From Campylobacterales bacterium (GTDB lineage: Bacteria > Campylobacterota > Campylobacteria > Campylobacterales > Arcobacteraceae), in NCBI GenBank assembly GCA_019752775.1, contig JAIELU010000207.1, forward strand, positions 1 to 5,234: 5,234 nucleotides of DNA, given 5' to 3'. The translations under genes and the position numbers were made by a program. This document shows positions 1 through 5,234 of the stretch, in pieces (the stretch's first letter is position 1; the number at the start of each line of letters is the position of its first letter). The notes beneath the pieces were generated by a model that ran no database searches, was not told where the DNA came from, and saw nothing but the letters and a program-made list of their open reading frames with translations.

Positions 1-78
1 AACTTTATTTGTTGCAGCATGATTTGAAAATTTAATCTCTTCATTTGATGGGATATTTGATTCCACAAATCGGAAAAT
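1..78. other. Unassigned sequence beyond the broken transporter gene
   Basis: This stretch follows the early stop of the DASS transporter on the minus strand and does not look like the missing half of that protein. Two minus-strand frames stay open to the window edge. One lies in frame after the stop and reads VESNIPSNEEIKFSNHAATNKV split over that region (possible GTG at 66-64); its codons look natural for this genome. The other reads KRLNFQIMLQQIK near the edge. Neither encodes membrane segments as the transporter would. An AGGAGA motif (minus strand, 90-85) lies 18 nt before the GTG, too far for a convincing ribosome site. It may be the edge of an inserted element or of an unrelated gene. 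I do not recognise a family. Confidence 0.35.
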
Positions 79-101
79 TTAACGTCTCCTATAAATTTTC
101 C
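72..101. repeat. Perfect 10-bp inverted repeat at the transporter break point
   Basis: GGAAAATTTA (72-81) and its exact reverse complement TAAATTTTCC (92-101) flank a 10-nt spacer. The minus-strand stop codon of the transporter frame (81-79) lies inside the left arm. The match ends on both sides, so the symmetry is exactly 10 bp per arm. It could be a subterminal hairpin of an inserted element, a recombination site or a transcription terminator stem. It lacks a convincing U-tract on either strand, which argues against a simple terminator. The assignment to a mobile element is inference. Confidence 0.5.
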
Positions 102-1092
102 AATATAAAACTTCTTTTATATAATCATTATTTGCAACAATATTTCCAAGACTAATAATCGAAGCAACTAAAAGTAAAGAAGCAAAATTTATGCTATTTA
201 AATCTTTGTTTTTTATGATATTTATCGCTGGATTTGCTAAAAATAAAACACCAACAATAGCTATAACACTTGAAGAAATACCATGTATAAAATCAGTAGT
301 CCAAAAAAGTAGCATCATAAGTGTTGTACCAATAACTATTTTTTCATCTTTTGATAAAAGATTTTTTTCACTTTTTAAAATAGAAGGTTTTACAGTATCG
401 TGGTACATAAAATAAATCATCGCAACAATAATTATATTTTTTATAAAACCTAAAACAAAAAAGTTTGCAACTAAATAGTGTGAATATAAAAGCTCAAAAC
501 CATAGATTTCATGGGTTAATCCACTTAATATCATATTTGGTACATTTGCAGGTAAAATTGCAAAAGCAGGAATTACTGTTGAAAAAATAAAAGCTAACAT
601 GATTCCAACATAACCATTATCATGTTCTTTAAATCCAAAGTTTTTGGCAATAATAGCTGCAATTGGAAGTAAAAGTACAATTCTTCCTAAGCTTGAAGGC
701 ATAATAAAACTAAATAATAAAGAAAAAATATTTATATAAATCAAAATACTTAAATAACTTGGATTTTTTATATTGGTAAAAAAAGTCGAAAATCTTTCAC
801 TTAATTTTACATTTTTTATAGCACTTGCTATTAACATTCCAGCAAATACAAGCCAAAATGCAGAAGATGAAAATCCTGAAAAAATAATATCTTTACTACT
901 TAAAGAAAATATCAAACTCGTAAATAAAAAAATAAGTGAGGTTTGGTAATCAGGTATTATTGAAGTTGCCCAAAAAATAATAACTGTTATAAGTAAAGTT
1001 ACTAAAATCACATTTTTTTCATCTACAATGAAGTTTGATAAACTAATATAAATAACTAAAGGAATAAGAAAAAATAGAATATTTTTAATCAA
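79..1092 (-). pseudogene. DASS/SLC13-type anion transporter, C-terminally truncated
   Basis: This is an inner-membrane secondary transporter of the divalent anion:Na+ symporter (DASS/SLC13, ArsB/NhaD-like) fold. The 337 residues contain many hydrophobic segments. Residues 72-92 (FSGFSSSAFWLVFAGMLIAS) match the family's first helix-loop region. Residues 131-137 (MPSSLGR) sit where the family usually has an SNT motif, and 181-187 (PANVPNM) sit where a Pro/Asn-rich loop closes the first repeat. A second repeat begins at about 247 (LSKDEKIVIG) and 300-322 (INFASLLLVASIISLGNIVAN), then the frame ends in WKIYRRR. Family members are typically over 400 residues, so roughly the second hairpin and last helices are missing. 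The start is a TTG at 1092-1090 with an AAAAAGG motif 7 nt upstream; no in-frame ATG occurs before residue 86. It lies 16 nt after the guanidinium exporter gene and may share its transcript. Substrate unknown. It could be a functional short variant, but loss of half of the inverted-repeat fold makes that unlikely. Confidence 0.75.
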
Positions 1093-1108
1093 AAAAAGCC
1101 TTTTTATT

Positions 1109-1432
1109 TTAAGAAGTAGTGATTTTTAATCCAATAATACCAAGAATAATAAAAAGAATACTTATAATTCTAAGTAAATTAACAGAATCATTAAAAAGAA
1201 TTATACCAGCTATTACAGTACCAACTGTTCCAATTCCAACCCAAACAGCGTAAGCAGTTCCAAGAGGAAGAGTTTTTAGTGAAATACTTAGTAACCAAAC
1301 ACTTATAAGCATTGAAAGTATAGTTAAAACGCTAGGTATTAGTTTGCTAAAACCATCCGTATATTTAAGACCTATTGCCCAGAATATTTCAAATAATCCA
1401 GCAATTATAAGAATAACCCAATTTGTACTCAT
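1109..1432 (-). CDS. gdx: Guanidinium exporter, small multidrug resistance family (Gdx/SugE type)
   Basis: A 107-residue protein with four membrane helices (about 5-23, 31-51, 58-80, 86-103), the normal length for the SMR family. It aligns along its whole length with what I remember of E. coli SugE/Gdx, including GLKYTDGFS, LPLGTAYAVWVGIG and the C-terminal LGIIGLK. Family members act as dual-topology homodimers in the inner membrane and exchange protons for guanidinium. The essential glutamate is E15. The other residues lining the guanidinium site in Gdx proteins are also present, offset by two: G12, W18, S44, Y61, W64 and K103. This supports the Gdx branch over EmrE-like drug exporters. The ATG (1432-1430) has an AAAGGA ribosome site (1444-1439). 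A guanidine-II riboswitch lies directly upstream and independently supports the function. A transporter gene follows after 16 nt. Confidence 0.93.
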   Translation of the reverse strand: MSTNWVILIIAGLFEIFWAIGLKYTDGFSKLIPSVLTILSMLISVWLLSISLKTLPLGTAYAVWVGIGTVGTVIAGIILFNDSVNLLRIISILFIILGIIGLKITTS

Positions 1433-1450
1433 ACATTTTCCTTTAAAAAT

Positions 1451-1494
1451 GAGGTCGTCCTCTAAATTAAATGTAGAGGTAAGGTCGTCCTTAC
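1451..1494 (-). ncRNA. Guanidine-II (mini-ykkC) riboswitch
   Basis: In the minus-strand leader of the exporter gene there are two short hairpins with identical ACGA loops. P1 (1494-1479) is GTAAGG-ACGA-CCTTAC, a 6-bp stem. P2 (1462-1451) is GAGG-ACGA-CCTC, a 4-bp stem. The linker is 16 nt. Two stem-loops with ACGR loops shortly before a ribosome site are the definition of the mini-ykkC motif, known to bind free guanidinium through a loop-loop dimer and to turn on downstream translation. The ribosome site (1444-1439) begins 6 nt after P2. The 3' arm of P1 contains CCTT, which could pair with AAGG of the ribosome site when no ligand holds P1 closed; that mechanism for this copy is inference. 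Confidence 0.93.
1459..1479 (-). promoter_or_regulatory. Alternative hairpin competing with riboswitch P2
   Basis: On the minus-strand RNA, CCTCTA (1479-1474) can pair with TAGAGG (1464-1459), a perfect 6-bp stem with a 9-nt loop. It uses the whole 5' arm of P2 and the last base of P1, so it cannot coexist with P2. It may be the ligand-free conformation of the riboswitch. The base pairing is seen in the sequence; the regulatory role is inferred. Confidence 0.4.
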
Positions 1495-1498
1495 TTAC

Positions 1499-1517
1499 TT
1501 GTATAAATTTTATACAA
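1499..1517. promoter_or_regulatory. 19-bp perfect palindrome, candidate operator
   Basis: TTGTATAAATTTTATACAA is two 9-bp arms around one base, located 4 bp beyond the outer edge of the riboswitch. It contains a TATAAA sequence on the minus strand (1514-1509) that could serve as a -10 box, placing transcription start just before P1. It could therefore be an operator over the exporter promoter, or only a stem in its leader. A second perfect palindrome, TTTCTTAAGAAA, lies at 1520-1531. AT-rich DNA produces such symmetry more easily than balanced DNA, so the operator call is tentative. Confidence 0.35.
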
Positions 1518-1538
1518 AATTTCTTAAGAAAATGATAA

Positions 1539-1544
1539 ATTATA
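1539..1544 (-). promoter_or_regulatory. Candidate -10 box for the exporter transcript
   Basis: A perfect TATAAT on the minus strand would start transcription near 1532, giving a leader of about 100 nt that contains both palindromes and the whole riboswitch. No good -35 hexamer is visible, which is usual for Campylobacterota sigma-70 promoters. TATAAA inside the 19-bp palindrome is an alternative. AT-rich background weakens both. Confidence 0.4.
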
Positions 1545-1570
1545 GTTTAATCAACATATGTAAATGAAAT

Positions 1571-1576
1571 TATAAT
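1571..1576 (+). promoter_or_regulatory. Candidate -10 box for the EamA operon
   Basis: A perfect TATAAT on the plus strand lies 44 nt before the TTG start of the EamA gene, predicting transcription start near 1583 and a leader of about 38 nt. No clear -35 hexamer is seen. It diverges from the exporter promoter candidates at 1509-1544. Confidence 0.45.
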
Positions 1577-1620
1577 GTTATTTCACTAAGATTACATCTA
1601 TTATTTATCAAAGGATTTTT

Positions 1621-2502
1621 TTGACTCAAACACTTAAAGCTCATTTTTTAGTACTTTTTGCTACTTTTTTAGTAGCTGGTTCTTTTATTGCTTCTTCTAA
1701 ACTTTCAGGAGTGATTGATTCTATTTCACTTACTTTGTTTAGATTTTTTTTAGCTTCTTTGTTTTTAGCACCAGTGGTTCTTTTAAACAAAAAACTTAGA
1801 GAAAAAATTATTTCTACAATGCCTCGTGCCATGATTATTAGTCTATTTTTCTCTTTATATTTTATCTCATTTTTCAAAGCTTTAGAGACAACAACTGCTT
1901 TAAATGCTGGAACTTTATATACTTTAGTTCCTTTAATAACTGCAGTTTTTTGTGTTTTTATATTTAAAGATAAAATTAGTTTTTATCAGATGATTTTATA
2001 TTTTATTGGAATAATTGGTACTTGTATTGTTGTTTTTAAAGGAAATTTAGAATTATTCTTGATTTTTTCTTTGAATTATGGAGATTTCATTTTCTTGTTT
2101 GCAACGGTTTTTATGGCTTTGTATTCTATTTCATTAAAATTTCTTCATAAAAAAGATGATGAACTTTTTGTATTAGTTTTTACAACTTTACTTGGTGGTT
2201 GTATTTGGATGTTTTTAGCTTTACAGATTTTTAATATACCTTTAGAGTGGGAAAAGATAGAAGGAGATTTGATTTTTTATATGGCTTATTTAGTAATTGG
2301 GGCGACTTTAACAACTGTGTATTTATATCAAAAATCTTCAATTATATTAGGTCCTAAAAAACTTATGGCATATATATATTTAAATCCAGCAGCGGTTGCT
2401 GTATTGATGTATATATTTGAGGGAAAACTTATAACATCTTGGATTTTTGTAGGAATTTTAATATCCACATTTGCTACAATAGTTTTATTAAAACAAAAAT
2501 AA
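1621..2502 (+). CDS. EamA/DMT-superfamily transporter
   Basis: A 293-residue inner-membrane protein with about ten hydrophobic helices, arranged as two EamA repeats (about 5-140 and 153-292), the normal size for drug/metabolite transporters. Family features are visible: AGSFIASSKLSG near the N-terminus (19-30), LTLFRFFLASLFLAPVVLL (37-55), the helix NAGTLYTLVPLITAVFCVFIFKD (95-117) and its second-repeat counterpart LNPAAVAVLMYIFEGK (254-269). Members usually export small metabolites such as amino acids or their derivatives; the substrate cannot be read here. The start is TTG, chosen because an AAGGA ribosome site (1611-1615) sits 5 nt before it and the helix that follows is complete. It heads a tight plus-strand cluster with an aldo/keto reductase (9 nt downstream) and an AraC regulator. 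Confidence 0.9.
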   Translation: MTQTLKAHFLVLFATFLVAGSFIASSKLSGVIDSISLTLFRFFLASLFLAPVVLLNKKLREKIISTMPRAMIISLFFSLYFISFFKALETTTALNAGTLYTLVPLITAVFCVFIFKDKISFYQMILYFIGIIGTCIVVFKGNLELFLIFSLNYGDFIFLFATVFMALYSISLKFLHKKDDELFVLVFTTLLGGCIWMFLALQIFNIPLEWEKIEGDLIFYMAYLVIGATLTTVYLYQKSSIILGPKKLMAYIYLNPAAVAVLMYIFEGKLITSWIFVGILISTFATIVLLKQK

Positions 2503-2511
2503 GAGAATAAT

Positions 2512-3324
2512 ATGAAAATACCAAATATGATTTATGGAACGGCGTGGAAAAAAGAAAATACAACAGATTTAGTTTTCGAAGCTTTAAAACAAGGTTTTAA
2601 AGGTATTGATACAGCGTGTCAACCAAAACATTATAGAGAAGATTTAGTTGGACTGGGACTTCTTAAAGCTTATGAAATTGGAATAAAAAGAGAAGATATT
2701 TTTCTTCAAACAAAATTTACTCCAATAGATGGACAAGACCAATCTAATATGCCTTATTTACAAAGTGATGAAATAGAAGTTCAAGTTGAAAAATCTTTTG
2801 AAACTTCTAAAAAAAATCTTAAAACAAATTTTATTGATGCTTACATTTTACATTCACCAGTTTTTCCTGGGAGTAAACTTCAAAAAATTTGGCAAAAAAT
2901 GGAAGAGTTTTATGACAAAAAAGAAGTAAGGGCTTTGGGAATTAGCAACTGCTATGATTTGGATACTTTAAAATTTTTATATGAAAATGCAAAAATAAAA
3001 CCAAGTATAATACAAAATAGATTTTATGCACAATCAGGATATGACAAAGAAGTAAGAGTTTTTTGTAAACAAAACAACATTACTTATGAGAGTTTTTGGT
3101 CATTAAGTGCAAACCCAGATATTTTAATAAGTGAAGTTTTGCAAAATCTAATAAATAAATATCAAAGAAGTGCAGCTGAAATTTTTTATAGATTTCTAAA
3201 TCATATAGAAATAGTGCCATTAAATGGAACTACTTCTAAAAAACATATGATGGAAGATTTGAAAATAGGCGAGTTTGAGCTTTTAGATAGAGAAATTGAA
3301 GAGATTACTAAATTATTGCATTAG
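2512..3324 (+). CDS. Aldo/keto reductase family oxidoreductase
   Basis: A 270-residue cytoplasmic (beta/alpha)8-barrel enzyme that should reduce a carbonyl with NADPH. The catalytic tetrad is readable: D33 (GIDTACQ), Y41 (PKHYRED), K68 (QTKFT) and H114 (YILHSP). The D-to-Y spacing of eight, with QPKHY, marks a subgroup that also includes fungal proteins, as far as I recall; many bacterial members have a shorter spacing. GISNCYDL (143-150), IIQNRFYAQ (166-174) and VPLNGTTSKKHM (235-246) match the substrate-loop, barrel and cofactor-binding segments. The length is normal for the family. A weak AAGAGA ribosome site overlaps the stop of the EamA gene, suggesting translational coupling. The substrate is unknown; the neighbouring exporter and regulator suggest a shared small molecule. 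Confidence 0.9.
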   Translation: MKIPNMIYGTAWKKENTTDLVFEALKQGFKGIDTACQPKHYREDLVGLGLLKAYEIGIKREDIFLQTKFTPIDGQDQSNMPYLQSDEIEVQVEKSFETSKKNLKTNFIDAYILHSPVFPGSKLQKIWQKMEEFYDKKEVRALGISNCYDLDTLKFLYENAKIKPSIIQNRFYAQSGYDKEVRVFCKQNNITYESFWSLSANPDILISEVLQNLINKYQRSAAEIFYRFLNHIEIVPLNGTTSKKHMMEDLKIGEFELLDREIEEITKLLH

Positions 3325-3335
3325 GAAAATTTGAT

Positions 3336-4181
3336 ATGAAAGTTATTTTACCCAATTTTTTAGAAGAAAATTATAGATTAAATAAATTAGGAAATTTATC
3401 AATATGTCAATATATTCAATATGAAGAACAATATAAAAATGAAGTTTTTATCTCTACAAATATTTTAATTTTTGTAATAAAAGGCTCTAAAATACTGCAT
3501 TTTAAAGATGAAAAAATAATTGCCAATTCAAAAGATATCCTTTTTCTAAAAAGTGGAAATTATATAATGAGTGAAATGGTGGATGATTATTATGAAGCAA
3601 TTTTATTTATGTATGATGACACAATTCTTTTGGATTTTATAAAAAAATACAATTTGCATTTTGATGGAAAAAAATTACTTGAGAGTAATGTTTGTAAAAT
3701 CAAAAAAACATTACTCTTTGAAACTCTTCAATCTTCAATTTTGTCTTATCTAAAAAATACTACTTTTAATCAAGAATCTATAATAAAATTAAAATTAGAA
3801 GAAGCCTTTTTGAATATATTGGAATCTACTTCAAAAGAGAGTTTTGAAGCCTTTTTATCTTCTGTTCTTTTGAATAATTTTTTTAAAACAAAGATAGAAA
3901 AAGAGTTTGATATTGATAAAAACATCTTACTTTTTGCAAAGGAGTTTAATATTACTGATTTGGCTTTTCGAAATAAATTTAAAGAGACTTTTGGAACAAC
4001 TCCTAAAAAATGGCAAAATAGAAAAAAACTTGAGAAAGCAAAATTATTGCTTGAAACTACAGACTATAATGTTACTCAAGTATGTCAACAAAGTGGATTT
4101 GATAATATTTCTTGGTTTATTCAAGCTTTTAAAAAAGAGTATAAAATTACTCCAAAGCAAATAAAAAACAACAAAAATTGA
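3336..4181 (+). CDS. AraC-family transcriptional regulator
   Basis: A 281-residue DNA-binding protein. The N-terminal part (about 1-110) looks like the cupin-type sensor arm found in AraC and ExsA-like regulators: ILIFVIKGSKILHF (43-56) then ANSKDILFLKSGNYIM (63-78). The C-terminal part (about 195-277) carries the two helix-turn-helix motifs: LLFAKEFNITDLAFRNKFK (198-216), followed by FGTTPKKW, and VTQVCQQSGFDNISWFIQAF (246-265), followed by KKEYKITPKQ. The ribosome site AGGA (3323-3326) overlaps the stop of the reductase gene, giving tight coupling, so it is probably in the same transcript and likely regulates the unit. The effector is unknown. No binding site can be assigned from one copy. 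Confidence 0.9.
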   Translation: MKVILPNFLEENYRLNKLGNLSICQYIQYEEQYKNEVFISTNILIFVIKGSKILHFKDEKIIANSKDILFLKSGNYIMSEMVDDYYEAILFMYDDTILLDFIKKYNLHFDGKKLLESNVCKIKKTLLFETLQSSILSYLKNTTFNQESIIKLKLEEAFLNILESTSKESFEAFLSSVLLNNFFKTKIEKEFDIDKNILLFAKEFNITDLAFRNKFKETFGTTPKKWQNRKKLEKAKLLLETTDYNVTQVCQQSGFDNISWFIQAFKKEYKITPKQIKNNKN

Positions 4182-4215
4182 TTTTTTTCCAATAGAATAA
4201 AAAATTTATTTTGCA

Positions 4216-4240
4216 TATAATATTTTAAAATCATAGGAGA
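4216..4240 (+). promoter_or_regulatory. Candidate promoter and ribosome site of the PEBP gene
   Basis: A TATAAT -10 box (4216-4221), preceded by TGCA, and a strong AGGAGA ribosome site (4235-4240) lie in the 65-nt gap after the AraC gene. The ribosome site is 6 nt from the ATG. This suggests transcription separate from the upstream cluster, although no strong terminator is seen between them. Confidence 0.45.
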
Positions 4241-4246
4241 GAAAGA

Positions 4247-4771
4247 ATGAAAAAAATAGTTTTATCAATATTATTTAGTGCAAGTGTGATTTTTGCACAA
4301 AATTTTACATTAAGTAGTGCAGAGTTACAAGGACAATTAACTTCAAAGCAAGTATTTAATGGTTTTGGTTGTAGTGGTGAAAATATTTCACCAGAACTTT
4401 CATGGAAAGATGCACCAAAGGGAACTAAATCATTTGCAATTACTGTTTATGATCCAGATGCACCAACAGGTTCTGGATGGTGGCATTGGGTTGTTTTTGA
4501 TATTTCTAAGGATAAATTTATACTTCCAAGTGGTTTTGGAAATAGTGAATCAAAAGATGCTATTCAAAGTATCACAGATTTTGGAAAAACTGGATTTGGT
4601 GGAGCTTATCCTCCAAAAGGTGATAAAGCTCATAGATATATTTTTACCGTTCATGCCCTTGATATTGAGACTATTGGTTTAGATAAAAATACAAATCCTG
4701 CTTTGGTTGGATATTATTTAAATACTCACTCTTTGGCAAAAGCTTCATTAATTTCACACTACGGAAGATAA
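4247..4771 (+). CDS. YbhB/YbcL-family (PEBP-like) secreted protein
   Basis: A 174-residue protein of the phosphatidylethanolamine-binding family, bacterial YbhB/YbcL branch. Residues 1-17 form a signal peptide (KK, hydrophobic core, then VIFA), with cleavage likely after A17, so the mature protein is periplasmic. The ligand-pocket motifs are intact: DPDAPTG (69-75) with WWHWVVFDI (78-86), and GFGGAYPPKG (116-125) followed by HRYIFTVHALD (129-139). GCSGENISPELSW (41-53) is the usual N-terminal signature. Bacterial members bind small anionic ligands or act on kinases and proteases; the precise role is unknown. It ends 1 nt before the convergent LysR gene. Confidence 0.93.
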   Translation: MKKIVLSILFSASVIFAQNFTLSSAELQGQLTSKQVFNGFGCSGENISPELSWKDAPKGTKSFAITVYDPDAPTGSGWWHWVVFDISKDKFILPSGFGNSESKDAIQSITDFGKTGFGGAYPPKGDKAHRYIFTVHALDIETIGLDKNTNPALVGYYLNTHSLAKASLISHYGR

Positions 4772-4772
4772 A

Positions 4773-5234
4773 TTATATAAATCTGCTTTTTAGAAACTCT
4801 ATTAGGGTTTCAAAAAGTAGAGTTTTTGATTTTTCTTTATGATAAATTAAATAAAATTCTCTTTTTAGATTTATATTTTTTAGTTTAATTTGGAAAAGTT
4901 TATTTTCTTTTAACTCTTTTTTTACTATTACTTTTGAAAGAGTTGTAACTGTATCTGGATTATTCAAAACTATTGTTTTTATCTCTTCAAAATCTTGTAA
5001 TTGCATAAAAATATCTAACTCTTTTGAAATGTCTCCAATATAATTTATAAATATTTCTCGTGTACCTGAACCAATCTCTCTTAAAATCCATCTTTTTTTA
5101 ATTGCATCAATAAAAGCTTCTTTTTTGTAATTTTTATCACTTGTAACAACTATTAATTCGTCATCACACAGTTTTTCTTTTATCAAGCTTGAATTTTGTG
5201 TATCAATTTCAATTAGTCCAATATCAAGTTCAGA
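4773..5234 (-). CDS. LysR-family regulator, C-terminal part (runs off the right edge)
   Basis: The last 153 residues of a LysR-type regulator, covering the second half of the effector-binding domain; the N-terminal helix-turn-helix lies outside the window. The frame is open to the edge and starts SELDIGLIEI, the typical LysR strand, so an apparent TTG start at 5186 is an artefact. Signature segments are CDDELIVVTS (23-32), WILREIGSGTRE (49-60, the effector-loop motif seen in CbbR/YeiE-like members) and the terminal FYLIYHKEKSK (127-137). It probably controls a gene to the right of the window. The subgroup is suggested by the loop motif only. It converges on the PEBP gene with a 1-nt gap. Confidence 0.9.
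   Translation of the reverse strand, partial: SELDIGLIEIDTQNSSLIKEKLCDDELIVVTSDKNYKKEAFIDAIKKRWILREIGSGTREIFINYIGDISKELDIFMQLQDFEEIKTIVLNNPDTVTTLSKVIVKKELKENKLFQIKLKNINLKREFYLIYHKEKSKTLLFETLIEFLKSRFI
4786..4827 (+). terminator. Overlapping hairpins, possible terminator after the PEBP gene
   Basis: Two mutually exclusive stems lie 14-55 nt after the PEBP stop, inside the 3' end of the LysR gene. One pairs CTTTTT-A-GAAACTCTA with TAGGGTTTCAAAAAG (4786-4817), with a bulged A and one G-U pair. The other pairs AAACTCTA (4794-4801) with TAGAGTTT (4818-4825), runs into a T-rich tail (4823-4836) and so resembles an intrinsic terminator on the plus strand. The stems are AT-rich and the second loop is long, so strength is uncertain. 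Confidence 0.4.

Noticed and set aside
1..66. GTG-started minus-strand gene running off the left edge
   Set aside because: Codons look natural, but 22 residues with no family match and a badly spaced ribosome site do not support a separate gene call; it is described with the unassigned region.
191..415. Plus-strand open frame of 74 codons
   Set aside because: It lies antisense to well-supported transporter coding sequence and resembles no family; it is a shadow.
1090..1108. AAAAAGGCTTTTTTT between the exporter and transporter genes as an intrinsic terminator
   Set aside because: The stem is only four A-U pairs around a tetraloop and overlaps the transporter's ribosome site and TTG start, so it is too weak to call.
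3907..4164. Plus-strand open frame inside the AraC gene
   Set aside because: It is a +1 shadow of the helix-turn-helix region, with Leu/Lys-rich low-complexity translation.
4197..4211. AATAAAAAATTTATT after the AraC gene as a terminator
   Set aside because: It is an AT-only stem with a 3-nt loop and no clear U-tract beyond background; such symmetry is common at this base composition.
4359..4682. Plus-strand open frame inside the PEBP gene
   Set aside because: It overlaps all the PEBP motifs in another frame and has no recognisable domain or ribosome site.

Overview
The window is strongly AT-rich, with TTG starts, A/T-ending codons and protein sequences that resemble Campylobacterota, most like the Arcobacter group. 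This assignment comes from codon use and protein flavour, not from a search. Six protein-coding genes are recognisable, plus one gene cut off by the right edge. There are no rRNA or tRNA genes and no CRISPR array.

Left part (1-1545, minus strand): a guanidine-responsive unit. A tandem pair of short hairpins, both with ACGA loops (a guanidine-II / mini-ykkC riboswitch), lies just upstream of a small multidrug resistance protein of the Gdx/SugE guanidinium-exporter type. A DASS/SLC13-type membrane transporter gene follows 16 nt after it and may be co-transcribed. That transporter reading frame stops early, after the start of its second structural repeat. The stop lies beside a perfect 10-bp inverted repeat, beyond which the sequence no longer looks like the transporter, so the gene is probably broken or interrupted.

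The intergenic stretch at 1433-1620 holds divergent promoters, the riboswitch and two perfect palindromes. To its right, on the plus strand, is a tight cluster: an EamA/DMT-family 10-TM transporter (TTG start), an aldo/keto reductase with an intact catalytic tetrad, and an AraC-family regulator. Gaps are 9 and 11 nt. The simplest reading is a small metabolite reduction and export unit with its own regulator; the substrate cannot be read from the sequence.

Right part: a secreted phosphatidylethanolamine-binding-like protein (YbhB/YbcL family) has its own candidate promoter. It converges, with a 1-nt gap, on the 3' end of a LysR-type regulator gene that runs off the right edge. Overlapping hairpins inside the end of the LysR gene may terminate the incoming plus-strand transcript.

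The clearest regulatory signal is the guanidine-II riboswitch with its exporter. This is a known class of system; its pairing with a DASS-type transporter is the less usual part.
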